Shown: positions 1 to 8,704, counted from the first letter of the stretch. The stretch: 32,839 nt of DNA from CAYFUF01 sp964394795 (GCA_964394795.1 CAYMYX010000015.1:1-32839); one strand, 5' to 3'. Numbers and translations are program-made. Notes: a model not told the origin generated them from the sequence alone.

Positions 1-516
1 ACCAGAGATTTCCAAGATAAGGAAGTAGAACGCTTGTATACAGAATTACCTGAAGGCCGAAGAAAGTTAGTTGACCCTGTCGAACTACCCTATGATGAAG
101 CTGTAGAGCAGTGGATTAGCCAGGAATACGTCAGCATGGGCTTTCATAAGGATGACTTGCTAATTCTGACTGAACAAGGGGAAAGAGTTCGTTCAAAAAC
201 GGAAAAGATATTGGCCGACAAGTTTTATAACTTAGGGATTGCCTATAAATACGAGTGCCCATTAGCGCTGAATTCGGAAGTGACTGTAGTTCCAGATTTT
301 ATCTTCCTATCGCCCCATACTCGCCAGGAAATCTATTGGGAACATTATGGCATGATGGATGATCCTAGCTATATACGTAGAGCATTAAGAAAGATAGCCA
401 CTTATGAGAAGAATGGTATCTTCCGCGGTAAAAGATTAATCGTCACTTTTGAAAGCTCTAAAGAAAATTTAGATTACGATTGGGTTGATATGCTGATTGA
501 AAAATACCTTATATGA
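1..516 (+). CDS. PD-(D/E)XK nuclease-like protein, C-terminal part (5' end outside window)
   Basis: The reading frame is open from base 1, so this is the C-terminal ~171 residues of a longer protein; the TTG at 34 is unlikely to be the true start. The sequence has the order VRSKTE, then YKYECPL, then VPDF, then EIYWEH, about 10 residues apart at the end. That spacing (E, D, ExYW) is what the PD-(D/E)XK nuclease-like fold shows: a helix Glu, an Asp in the core strand and the E-x-x catalytic strand. I infer a nuclease fold; DNA cleavage is not shown. Proteins of this type are common, poorly characterised accessory genes in clostridia. The gene ends just before a terminator and is therefore transcriptionally separate from the RyR/TIR pair downstream, although the pairing on the chromosome could mean an accessory island. 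Confidence 0.6.
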   Translation, partial: TRDFQDKEVERLYTELPEGRRKLVDPVELPYDEAVEQWISQEYVSMGFHKDDLLILTEQGERVRSKTEKILADKFYNLGIAYKYECPLALNSEVTVVPDFIFLSPHTRQEIYWEHYGMMDDPSYIRRALRKIATYEKNGIFRGKRLIVTFESSKENLDYDWVDMLIEKYLI

Positions 517-549
517 GTTGATATTGGTATCCAATTCACGTTTTGACGG

Positions 550-585
550 AAAGAGTGCTAACCAGATAGTTGGCACTCTTTTTTT
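550..585 (+). terminator. Rho-independent terminator after the nuclease-like gene
   Basis: AAGAGTGCTAAC (551-562) pairs with GTTGGCACTCTT (569-580), with one G-T wobble and a 6-nt loop, followed by a run of seven T. It closes the first transcription unit. Confidence 0.88.
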
Positions 586-630
586 GAGCCGTTATTTCCC
601 GTTTAGTTCAAACATGTAGCTTAAACAATC

Positions 631-639
631 TGCTAAAAT
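631..639 (+). promoter_or_regulatory. Possible extended -10 promoter for the RyR/TIR operon
   Basis: TGCTAAAAT is an extended -10 form (TGn plus five of six bases of TATAAT), 45 bp before the ATG at 684. No good -35 hexamer sits at the usual distance, which extended -10 promoters can tolerate. It follows the terminator at 550-585 and is the only promoter-like element I see before the operon. Confidence 0.4.
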
Positions 640-683
640 GAAGTTAATAATTGAATTGAAATTCTAACGTCGAGGAAATAGTT

Positions 684-2528
684 ATGAAAAAAAATACCTT
701 TTTCTATTATCTAAATCGCTACAAATGGTTTCTCTTTTTACTTGCCTTGTTTTTTGCCGTAGTGGGGTCGTACCAGGTTTTTCATGGGCAATACACCAAT
801 CCGTTGAAAGAAGCGATGGTCGTCCTTTTCTCGACGATTAAGCTATTTTCCTTCATTCCCCTGGTGCCTATTACGACGGAATCACCACTATTTTACGAGA
901 TAGCGGTGTGGTTAGCTCCTGCCGTCACCGTTGTAGGTTTCTTTTCCATATTCGACCGAATTTATCGGATTTTTGCCCACACGATCTACCATTGGAATCG
1001 AAATCATCTTGTAGTCATGGGCCACAACGAAGACACGATCAAGTTCATCAAGAACCATTTGGATACGGAAGATAAGTTGGGCGTCATACTCGTTTGTGAT
1101 ATTGCCGATCCGGTGGACGTGACTAGCTACCAAAACCTGATGACGAAGGTCGTTCGCTTAGACTTTTCACAACCGGCCAATCCTATTAACGCAAGAACCA
1201 TCAAGGATGAGAAGTTAGACGAAGTGGATATTCTCATTTCCTTCCTGAATGAACCGGAGAATTATGGACAGATTGCCGCTTTCCATGGAATGTTGGGAAA
1301 TTGTGAGAAGACGATTAACGTTTATTTGAAGACCCAGGGACCTCGCCTCAAACAATTGGTGGAGCCTACTCTGGATTTGATGAATTCATTCGATGTCCAT
1401 TACTTTTCCATTGAAGATCTGCTCGTGAAAGACTTCCTTGAGAATTCTGTTTTCCAATTGCCGAAGCCTGAGGGCTTGGAAGCGGCTTGGTCTAGAAAAG
1501 ACATCCAGTCATACAAAGATATTGCTAATAAGCTTGGCCGCTACAATATTCTACTAATCGGCTTTAGCGATATGACCAGAGCCTTCCTGATGCAGAGTTC
1601 TAACCTGCTGACGGTGAATCCAATGAAGCGGATGGCTGTGACAATTATCGACGTGAATGCGACCGCTGAATTTGCAAAGTTCAGCGACTACCGCAGAGAA
1701 CTGGATAAGGTCATGGAAGTCGAGTGCATAGATGTGCCACGCCAATCGGCGATTGATCCGGTAATGCTGGGCGAGCGTCAAGCGGCAGATCCCTATCAGC
1801 TGGTTTTCTTCGGCCTAGATAATGCCATAGAAAACATGGTGTTGGTAGACCGATTAGTGGATGTCTTTAAAGACGTTCCTTTTGCTATCTATACCAAAGA
1901 AGAAAAGCAAGTGGAGACGGTGCTGAGGTCGTTGAATTTGAAGCATGGCCAGCTTCATGCTTTTGGTGACCCACAGAAAGTCTTGGATAAAGAGACGATT
2001 ATTGAGGAAAAACTGTACGACAAAGCCAAGGACTTCAACGTTGTCTATGACAAGACCTTGGAAAAGATTTTGGGCTTTCCGAGTGGGGAAGAGAGTAGGG
2101 AGGCCAAGTGGATTGCCCTCAATACGATAAAGAAAGAATCGAACTTGTACCAAGCCGCCCATCGTGAGATGAAGGTAATGCTAGTGGAGAAATTTGCTGA
2201 GGTTTTGGGATTGGCGAGCCCGGAAGTCGTAATTACCCAATGGGAGCAAGCTTTGGAAGGCTTAACCGTGGAAGAGCAGATTCGTGTTGTGGAAGAGGAC
2301 CCTTACCTCAATTTCATGTCTGCCCTCGAGCACAAGCGGTGGTCAAACTTTTACTATATGCGGGACTTTGTTTTTGGTGAGAAGGATGAGGCGAGAAAGA
2401 CTCACGATTGCCTGATTGATGATTGGGATGAATTTTTGGCGAGTATTCAGCGGCCAAAGGCAATCTATGATACCTTGTCGGTCTTGGCAATCTATAGTGA
2501 GGAGGATGCTCATGGAGCCATGGAATGA
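684..2528 (+). CDS. Membrane protein with two RCK/TrkA-N-like Rossmann domains and a C-terminal RyR domain
   Basis: 614 residues. Hydrophobic segments lie at about 14-31, 44-62 and 71-90, giving two or three membrane passes; the middle one has a pore-loop-like look, but there is no GYG potassium filter. A first Rossmann-like domain starts at HLVVMGHNED (108-117) and a second at NILLIGFSD (288-296), both with degenerate glycine motifs, resembling RCK/TrkA-N regulatory domains of ion channels. Residues ~545-590 carry ALEHKRW (547-553), a following aromatic/basic stretch and KTHDCLIDDW, which is the pattern of the RyR domain seen in ryanodine receptors and in some bacterial proteins. I infer a ligand-gated membrane protein, perhaps an ion channel. 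RBS GAGGA lies upstream of the ATG. The last 17 bp overlap the TIR gene, so the two are translationally coupled. Confidence 0.75.
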   Translation: MKKNTFFYYLNRYKWFLFLLALFFAVVGSYQVFHGQYTNPLKEAMVVLFSTIKLFSFIPLVPITTESPLFYEIAVWLAPAVTVVGFFSIFDRIYRIFAHTIYHWNRNHLVVMGHNEDTIKFIKNHLDTEDKLGVILVCDIADPVDVTSYQNLMTKVVRLDFSQPANPINARTIKDEKLDEVDILISFLNEPENYGQIAAFHGMLGNCEKTINVYLKTQGPRLKQLVEPTLDLMNSFDVHYFSIEDLLVKDFLENSVFQLPKPEGLEAAWSRKDIQSYKDIANKLGRYNILLIGFSDMTRAFLMQSSNLLTVNPMKRMAVTIIDVNATAEFAKFSDYRRELDKVMEVECIDVPRQSAIDPVMLGERQAADPYQLVFFGLDNAIENMVLVDRLVDVFKDVPFAIYTKEEKQVETVLRSLNLKHGQLHAFGDPQKVLDKETIIEEKLYDKAKDFNVVYDKTLEKILGFPSGEESREAKWIALNTIKKESNLYQAAHREMKVMLVEKFAEVLGLASPEVVITQWEQALEGLTVEEQIRVVEEDPYLNFMSALEHKRWSNFYYMRDFVFGEKDEARKTHDCLIDDWDEFLASIQRPKAIYDTLSVLAIYSEEDAHGAME

Positions 2529-5500
2529 AAATCAAGATGAAGAAGTGATTCAAGTGACGGAGAATGAGCGTCGGACTGAGCTGGCCATGGACAAAGAACA
2601 AGAAATGGCGAAGGCTGCCGGTGACTTTAAGGATGAGGGGCAGGACTATAAGTACATTGCCTTTATTTCCTATCGCCATATTGAGCCGGATGCTGATGTG
2701 GCGAAGGCAATTCACACAATGGTAGAGACTTTCCAGCCTCCGAAAGAATTCTACGTGGATGGGAAAAAGCCTAACTTTCGCGTCTTTCGAGATAGGGAAG
2801 AGCTGTCGACAACCTCCCTTTCCGCATCGATTAAGGACGCCTTGCTCCATTCCAAATACTTGATTGTTATCTGTTCCAAGCGACTGCAGGAATCTCGCTG
2901 GTGCAACGAAGAGGTTGAGACCTTTATTCGCCTTCATGGCGTAGATCGAGTTATTCCGGTCCTTATCGAAGGCGAGCCGGAGGATTCTTTTCCAAAGGTC
3001 CTCCTTGGAGGTGATGATGAAGTCCAGTTGGCCGACGGCACCAACGACGAAGAAAAGAAAGATATCCTAGGAGCGGAGCTTCGCAGCGAAGAGGTCATGG
3101 ATCCAAGTTTTGAAGGCTTTCAGGTCTTGGAGCAGAAGGATCCCAAGGAAGTTGATCGTTTGGGTAAGAAGGCGGCCGCTCTATTAAAAACGGAAAAGTA
3201 CCGCATTATGGCGGCAATCCTTGGCGTGTCTTACGGCGACCTTCGCCAACGAGATAAGGAGCGCCGCCAAAGAAGAATGCTGCTGACGACTGCAGCACTG
3301 TCCGTCCTTTTCCTCTTCTTTGCCTTCTTCATGTATGACGCCTATGTTGGAGAGAATTTAGCGAAGAGACAAACCATTCAAGACAGGTCCTCCTTCATGT
3401 TGGATGAGGCAGACAGTTTAGTGGAAGAAGGAGACCGCTTTGAGGCCATCCTCCTTTCTCATGATGCGATGGCGGACCTTGATGAGGGCATGGAAAACTA
3501 CGATTTATTAAAGAGCAGGCACCATTACTTACTAAATAATACAGCGACAGACTTGAACACCACCTACGATAGGACCATCTCCACCAATAACCGGTTCACC
3601 TTCCTCGACTTTTATCCCGATGGGAGTCATTTTGTGGCAGGCCTGGATAATAATGCGGTAGGGGCGTGGGAGAGCAAAACCGGCAATCTCGTGAAGCGTA
3701 TGGAAGGACACAGTCAACAGGTGAAACTGGTTGATGTTTCGGCAGACCAAAAACACATGCTCAGCGGTGGCTTTGATGATGTGATTAACCGATGGTCCTT
3801 GGAGGACTTTAGTTTGCTGGATAGCGTGAAGACGCCGGGCAATGTCATGTTGATGAACTATAGCGATGATGGAAGCCACATTGATGTGATTTATGACACG
3901 GTTATTGCCTACTATTACCAGCGCTATGACGTGGAAGGATTGGTCCCAGTAGGTGAGCCGATTGCCTTAAGGAGTAACATAAGCAGAGTTAGTTTTAATG
4001 CTCAAGGAACAGCCATGTGGGTCATGTATGAGACCTACCTCGACGAGCCTGCACTAGTGAAGCTTGATCTATCTACGGGCCAGCTTGTTAAGGAATATGA
4101 GAATGTGGTCTACGATGAGATAGCCTACACCTTTGATTACATGTCAACCAGCAAAGCCGGAGACTACCTCTACTTGGGCAATGGTCGGGAAATACTCCGC
4201 TTAGATATGGAAACGGACGAGATAGAAGTCATCATTGATGATGAAGCCTCTGACTATTACCAGGATTATTTTATTGTTGATTCGACGAATAAGGATTACT
4301 TCTACATCAACAGCGCTTCGTTCATTCGGAAGTATGATTGGACGACTGGGGAAGAGCTCTACCAGATCACTAGCGGTACTGAAACAATAGCCAAGATGCA
4401 ACTTAGTGATGACGGTCGGGCCCTGCTCGTTCTATATGAGTCGGGGAATATGGCCACCTTTGTGGACGACAAGTCCCAGCAAATTGTTACCAATAACAGC
4501 GAGAACCGCCTTGAATATGCCTACCTTAGTCCGGATAACAAGACCGCTTTGGCGCTTTCGTTGAATGACCAGAAAATTATGCTCGCTGGCTTGGGTAACG
4601 ACGATGCTATGCCTGTTATTGATGCCCAGATCGCCGGAACCTCGGAGAATCAGCAATTTACCTTATACTTCGCCAATAATGCTTACTACATTTGGGACAA
4701 TACGGCAGAGGAAAAGGTGAGGGATATCGAGCACCCTTACTTACGGTCTGAACTAGCTTATCTGTTAGAAGGCAACCGATATTCGCTTTCCAACGATGGC
4801 AAGTTTGTCTCTGGTGTGTACGATAACAGCGGTAGTCTTACGATTGAAGAAGCGCAGATTTTCGTCCTGGATACCACCACCAATGAGATTGCTTATAGCT
4901 TCCCGGTACCTTCCAGTAGCTTCATCCTGGGCTTTTCGGCAGACGGCGGTTATCTCTTTTTAACAACAGCTTATAACGAAATAACGATTCACAACGTGCT
5001 CAGCCAGTTTGTTGAAAAGACAATTGAAGTGGATCCTGGCTTTATTATGAGTGTGCGCTTCAGTGCGGACAACAAATACATGATCATCAACTACATCGAA
5101 GGCGTGTCCAATGTCTACCTCATTGACGATGGTAACTTCGTCGGTAGTGTTCCCGGAGAGATTCTCCAGATGGAAGAGGATGAAGAGGGGAGCCTTGAAA
5201 TCAGCGCCGTCTATAACGACGTGGGATCCAAGTATGTGGACTTTCAAATGGCCCACGAGGTTGCCTTCGAAATTCTTCAAGATGAACTAGGCAGCACTAG
5301 CGATGATCGTTACCATTACAATCCCAACTCCGGCTTGCTATTCGTGATCAAGTCTAGAGAAGAGAAGAACCGTCTCTACGTTGTCGACTTCGATAAGGGC
5401 TACCCGATTAAAACGTTAGACACCATGTTATCCACCTACAAGCCCACAGGCTTCATCAGTCCCGAAGGGGACAAGATCATCTTCGACTATTCCTTTGACG

Positions 5501-5652
5501 CCTTCCTCTATCCCGATTTTAACTCGGAAGGCCACCCTAAGGTGGTCGTTTATCCGCTCACAGACTACGAGACCTTGGTCGAGGAGTCCAAGACCCTGGT
5601 TGATGGGGTAGAAGTAGAAGAAACAGAGAACACTAGCGAAGTCAGCGAATAG
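2512..5652 (+). CDS. TIR domain - transmembrane helix - WD40-like beta-propeller protein
   Basis: 1046 residues from the ATG at 2512, chosen because GAGGAGG (2499-2505) sits 6 nt before it; the frame is open further upstream but without a better start. Residues ~46-175 are a TIR domain: YIAFISYRH (48-56), FRDREELS (92-99), LIVICSKRL, and W130-C131-N-E-E134. E134 aligns with the conserved Glu of the WCxxE motif that is catalytic in NAD-cleaving TIRs. A basic stretch (RQRDKERRQRR) precedes one membrane helix at ~257-276. Residues ~345-1010 are repeated strands with GHSQQV and NRWSLED-like WD40 motifs, a large propeller. The positive-inside rule puts TIR in the cytosol and the propeller outside; the ~770 residues after the helix contain no cysteine. 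NADase activity and sensing are inferences. Confidence 0.85.
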   Translation: MEPWNENQDEEVIQVTENERRTELAMDKEQEMAKAAGDFKDEGQDYKYIAFISYRHIEPDADVAKAIHTMVETFQPPKEFYVDGKKPNFRVFRDREELSTTSLSASIKDALLHSKYLIVICSKRLQESRWCNEEVETFIRLHGVDRVIPVLIEGEPEDSFPKVLLGGDDEVQLADGTNDEEKKDILGAELRSEEVMDPSFEGFQVLEQKDPKEVDRLGKKAAALLKTEKYRIMAAILGVSYGDLRQRDKERRQRRMLLTTAALSVLFLFFAFFMYDAYVGENLAKRQTIQDRSSFMLDEADSLVEEGDRFEAILLSHDAMADLDEGMENYDLLKSRHHYLLNNTATDLNTTYDRTISTNNRFTFLDFYPDGSHFVAGLDNNAVGAWESKTGNLVKRMEGHSQQVKLVDVSADQKHMLSGGFDDVINRWSLEDFSLLDSVKTPGNVMLMNYSDDGSHIDVIYDTVIAYYYQRYDVEGLVPVGEPIALRSNISRVSFNAQGTAMWVMYETYLDEPALVKLDLSTGQLVKEYENVVYDEIAYTFDYMSTSKAGDYLYLGNGREILRLDMETDEIEVIIDDEASDYYQDYFIVDSTNKDYFYINSASFIRKYDWTTGEELYQITSGTETIAKMQLSDDGRALLVLYESGNMATFVDDKSQQIVTNNSENRLEYAYLSPDNKTALALSLNDQKIMLAGLGNDDAMPVIDAQIAGTSENQQFTLYFANNAYYIWDNTAEEKVRDIEHPYLRSELAYLLEGNRYSLSNDGKFVSGVYDNSGSLTIEEAQIFVLDTTTNEIAYSFPVPSSSFILGFSADGGYLFLTTAYNEITIHNVLSQFVEKTIEVDPGFIMSVRFSADNKYMIINYIEGVSNVYLIDDGNFVGSVPGEILQMEEDEEGSLEISAVYNDVGSKYVDFQMAHEVAFEILQDELGSTSDDRYHYNPNSGLLFVIKSREEKNRLYVVDFDKGYPIKTLDTMLSTYKPTGFISPEGDKIIFDYSFDAFLYPDFNSEGHPKVVVYPLTDYETLVEESKTLVDGVEVEETENTSEVSE

Positions 5653-5683
5653 AAACAAAGTTAACATAGAAGCGGAGGCAACC

Positions 5684-6415
5684 ATGATCACGTTCAAGGA
5701 CGTCAGCAATACATTTGGCGACCAAGAAGTTCTGAAAGGCCTCACTTTCACGATTGATGAGGGAGAGTTCTTTGTCCTTGTCGGCACCAGCGGGAGTGGG
5801 AAGACGACAACACTGAAGATGATTAACCGCCTTATCGACCCAACGTCAGGGTCGATCACTATCGAAGGCAAAGACATCAAAAGCTACGACTTGAGGGACC
5901 TCCGCCTAAATATTGGCTACGTCCTTCAAGCCGGAGCCCTTTTCCCGAATCTGACGGTCTATGAAAACATCGAGCTTATCCCCGAAATGAAAGGGTGGAC
6001 CAAAGAGAAGCGAAGGGAAGTCATCACGAAAAACTTGGACTTAGTTGGCCTAGACTCCAAGCAGTTTTTGGACCGCTATCCCAGCGAGTTATCGGGCGGC
6101 GAGCAACAGCGAGTCGGCATCCTCCGGGCCATAGTCGCTAACCCCAACATCCTCCTGATGGACGAACCTTTCAGCGCCTTGGACCCCATCTTTAAATACC
6201 AGCTCCAAGATCTCATCGCAAAAATTCATGATGACCTGAAAATCACCGTCGTCCTCGTTACCCATGACATGACGGAGGCGCTCCGTCTAGGCGACCGCAT
6301 CTGTGTCTTGAGCAAGGGCGAAGTCGTCCAAATCGATACCCCCGAAAACATACGAGACAATCCGGCCAACGAATTCGTCCAGCGCTTCTTTAGCAAGGGA
6401 GGCGATGATGAATAA
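5684..6415 (+). CDS. ABC transporter ATP-binding protein, OpuCA/EgtV type
   Basis: 243 residues, one ABC domain. Walker A GTSGSGKT is at 34-41, followed by the Q-loop in GYVLQAGALFP, the signature LSGGEQQR, Walker B ILLMDEPFSALDP and the switch His in VTHDMTEAL. The family energises quaternary-amine-type uptake (glycine betaine, carnitine, choline) or, in EgtUV systems, ergothioneine. The C-terminal CBS pair of classical OpuCA/OpuAA is absent and the length matches the short EgtV-like form. RBS GGAGG at 5674-5678 is 5 nt before the ATG. It begins 31 bp after the TIR gene with no terminator between them, and its end overlaps the permease gene, so the pair is one operon and may belong to the RyR/TIR transcript. 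Confidence 0.9.
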   Translation: MITFKDVSNTFGDQEVLKGLTFTIDEGEFFVLVGTSGSGKTTTLKMINRLIDPTSGSITIEGKDIKSYDLRDLRLNIGYVLQAGALFPNLTVYENIELIPEMKGWTKEKRREVITKNLDLVGLDSKQFLDRYPSELSGGEQQRVGILRAIVANPNILLMDEPFSALDPIFKYQLQDLIAKIHDDLKITVVLVTHDMTEALRLGDRICVLSKGEVVQIDTPENIRDNPANEFVQRFFSKGGDDE

Positions 6416-7925
6416 TCTTATTGCCACCTTCATCGAACGCAAAGACCAGTGGATGAAGGCTCTCTTTGAGCACGTACAGATATCCCTGATTGCCCTCTTC
6501 ATTGCCATCTTTATCGCCGTACCCTTTGCGATCTTCATATCAAAGAAGAGAAGGGTCTCCGAATTTGTTCTACAAATCGCAGGTGTACTGCAAACCGTGC
6601 CCTCTTTGGCGCTCCTGGGTCTGCTCATTCCCTTTATCGGAATCGGACGCGCGCCCACCATTGTCGCCTTGGTCATTTATGGTATCTTTCCTATCCTTCA
6701 AAACACGATTACCGGTCTCAACGGTATCGACCCCTTACTTAACGAAGCAGCGGAAGCCTTCGGGATGACCCGGTGGGAAAAGCTCAAGAAGTATGAGTTA
6801 CCGATGGCCATGCCCTCCATCATCGGCGGTATCAGAACATCCTTGGTTATGCTTATTGGAACGGCAACGCTGGCTGCCCTCGTCGGAGCAGGTGGCTTAG
6901 GCTCCTTTATCTTACTCGGCATCGACCGGAACAACACTAGCCTAATCTTGATCGGGGCAATATCTTCTGCGCTCCTTGCAGTTACCATCAATGCGCTAAT
7001 CAAACTTTTGGAAAACAAGAAGCTGAAGACCATCCTCATCACATTACTTATGGTCCTTGTCTTACTCATTGTCTCCACAGTAAGCTTCGGCATATCCGGG
7101 CAAAACACGCTGACTATTGCCGGCAAGCTAGGTTCTGAGCCTGAGATATTAATCAACATGTATAAGGAGTTGATTGAAGATAAGACCGATATTCAAGTTG
7201 AACTGAAGCCAAGCTTTGGGAAAACATCTTTCCTTTATGAGGCGCTGAAAAGCGAATCCATCGACATGTATCCTGAGTTTACGGGCACCATTGTGGCGTC
7301 TTTGCTTGAGTCGCCCGTTGAAAACCTCTCCACCGATTCTAGAGAGGTCTACGAACTTGCCCGTGATCGAATGCTCGAACAAGATGATCTCATCCTATTA
7401 GAACCTATGGAATTTCAAAATACCTATGCTCTCGCGGTTAAGCGGACATTTGCTGAGGAGCATAATCTTAAAACCATATCAGACTTGCATGCTGTGGAAA
7501 GTCAGATTAAAGCTGGCTTCACTTTGGAATTTAACGATCGGGATGATGGCAATCGAGGATTACAATCCCTCTACGGTTTAAACTTTGATGTCGCAACGAT
7601 GGAACCTGCTCTCCGCTATACGGCGTTGGCTTCAGGCGATATCAACCTTATCGACGCGTACTCCACCGACAGTGAGATAATCACCAATGACCTGGTCATC
7701 CTCGAAGACGACATGCACCTCTTCCCACCTTATCAAGGGGCGCCACTGCTTAGGGCAGAAAGCTTGGATGAGTATCCAGAACTGGAAGAAATTCTTAATC
7801 AATTAGCTGGCCAAATCACTACAGAGGAAATGCTCGAGATGAATTATGCTGTCGATGTGGAAGGCAGATCGCCTAATGAAGTTGCAGTCGATTACTTGAG
7901 ATGTAAAGGGTTGTTGGGAGACTAG
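6408..7925 (+). CDS. ABC transporter permease fused to substrate-binding domain, OpuC/EgtU type
   Basis: 505 residues from the second of two tandem ATGs; the first (6405) is only 2 nt from the GGGAGG ribosome site, the second 5 nt. Residues ~1-205 are a ProW/OpuCB-like permease with several membrane helices and the EAA-type loop EAAEAFGMTRWEKLKKYELP. A further helix at ~209-226 leads to an extracellular substrate-binding domain (about 233-505) with MYPEFTGT, DRDDGNRGLQSLYGL and PPYQGAPL motifs. The fusion, its length and the partner ATPase without CBS domains match EgtU of streptococci and relatives, which binds ergothioneine; glycine betaine, choline or carnitine remain possible. Substrate cannot be fixed by eye. 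Confidence 0.87.
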   Translation: MNNLIATFIERKDQWMKALFEHVQISLIALFIAIFIAVPFAIFISKKRRVSEFVLQIAGVLQTVPSLALLGLLIPFIGIGRAPTIVALVIYGIFPILQNTITGLNGIDPLLNEAAEAFGMTRWEKLKKYELPMAMPSIIGGIRTSLVMLIGTATLAALVGAGGLGSFILLGIDRNNTSLILIGAISSALLAVTINALIKLLENKKLKTILITLLMVLVLLIVSTVSFGISGQNTLTIAGKLGSEPEILINMYKELIEDKTDIQVELKPSFGKTSFLYEALKSESIDMYPEFTGTIVASLLESPVENLSTDSREVYELARDRMLEQDDLILLEPMEFQNTYALAVKRTFAEEHNLKTISDLHAVESQIKAGFTLEFNDRDDGNRGLQSLYGLNFDVATMEPALRYTALASGDINLIDAYSTDSEIITNDLVILEDDMHLFPPYQGAPLLRAESLDEYPELEEILNQLAGQITTEEMLEMNYAVDVEGRSPNEVAVDYLRCKGLLGD

Positions 7926-7954
7926 TGGGCTGAAACTAAAAAATAACAATTTCA

Positions 7955-7974
7955 CAAGTGCTATAATGAACTTG
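7955..7974 (+). promoter_or_regulatory. Extended -10 promoter flanked by inverted repeat, before the transaldolase operon
   Basis: TGCTATAAT (7959-7967) is a perfect extended -10 element 42 bp before the ATG at 8009. It is flanked by CAAGT (7955-7959) and ACTTG (7970-7974), an inverted repeat whose binding protein would cover the -10. Related CAAGT half-sites recur in the araB/SDR intergenic region. Confidence 0.55.
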
Positions 7975-8008
7975 AATTTCAGTCTTATAACTTAAACAAG
8001 GAGGCAGG

Positions 8009-8695
8009 ATGAAGATACTAATCGACAATGCAGATGTAGGAGTTATCAAGCAAATATGGGCAATCTACCCATGTTCCGGGGTAACGACGAATCCCAGTAT
8101 TCTCGCGGCGGTAACGAAGGAGGGAGAAAATCCCTTTGATTTGCTCCAAGCCATAAGAGAGTTGATTGGTGATGACATGGAGTTACACATACAGGCACTT
8201 GCTAAAGACTGCGATGCTATCGTTGAGGAAGCCCAACACATTGCTAGTAAGCTGTCCGGTAATCTGTATGTAAAGATTCCTGCCGATCGAGAAGGTTTGA
8301 AGGCGATAAAAGAAGTAGAAGCTCTTGGCATTAAGACAACAGCAACCGGTATTTATTCTGCCGGTCAGGCGATTCTTGCAGCGAAAGCAGGGGCAAGCTA
8401 TTTGGCCCCCTACATCAACCGCATGGAAAATCTAGGCAAAAATGCAATCGATGAGGTAGACACTATCCAGCAAGTTTTGGACTTGTATGGATATGACAGC
8501 AAAATTATCGCGGCATCGTTCAAGAACACAAGTCAAGTCCTCAATGTTGCGCTCCTTGGTATTGAGTCTGTGACAGTGGCTCCAGATGTTTTGGAATCCT
8601 TTATGAATGATAAAAATGTAGAAAACGCTTTGGATACATTCCGTACCGACTTTGAAAAAGCTTACGGCAACGGAAAGACAATGTTGGACTATTAG
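8009..8695 (+). CDS. FSA/TalC-type transaldolase or fructose-6-phosphate aldolase
   Basis: 228 residues, the compact size of the FSA/TalC subfamily rather than of large TalA/B transaldolases. TTNPS near residue 26, the Schiff-base lysine in YVKIPAD (K89), and APYINR (Y135) match the E. coli FSA active site (K85, Y131). The enzyme forms a Schiff base with a ketose or ketose phosphate and transfers or releases a dihydroxyacetone unit: either F6P to dihydroxyacetone plus G3P, or sedoheptulose-7-phosphate plus G3P exchange. AAGGAGG precedes the ATG. It is the first gene of a four-gene operon with two sugar kinases and an aldolase; the next gene's ribosome site overlaps its stop. FSA versus transaldolase activity is not decidable here. 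Confidence 0.88.
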   Translation: MKILIDNADVGVIKQIWAIYPCSGVTTNPSILAAVTKEGENPFDLLQAIRELIGDDMELHIQALAKDCDAIVEEAQHIASKLSGNLYVKIPADREGLKAIKEVEALGIKTTATGIYSAGQAILAAKAGASYLAPYINRMENLGKNAIDEVDTIQQVLDLYGYDSKIIAASFKNTSQVLNVALLGIESVTVAPDVLESFMNDKNVENALDTFRTDFEKAYGNGKTMLDY

Positions 8696-8704
8696 GAGGT
8701 TAAC

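Noticed and set aside
2416..2511. Longer N-terminus for the TIR protein starting at 2416 inside the RyR gene
   Set aside because: No ribosome site at 2416 and the extra residues are an out-of-frame reading of the RyR coding region; ATG 2512 has GAGGAGG at 6 nt.
2314..2937. 207-codon open frame on the minus strand
   Set aside because: Antisense to the RyR and TIR genes, no ribosome site and no recognisable domain; a coding shadow.
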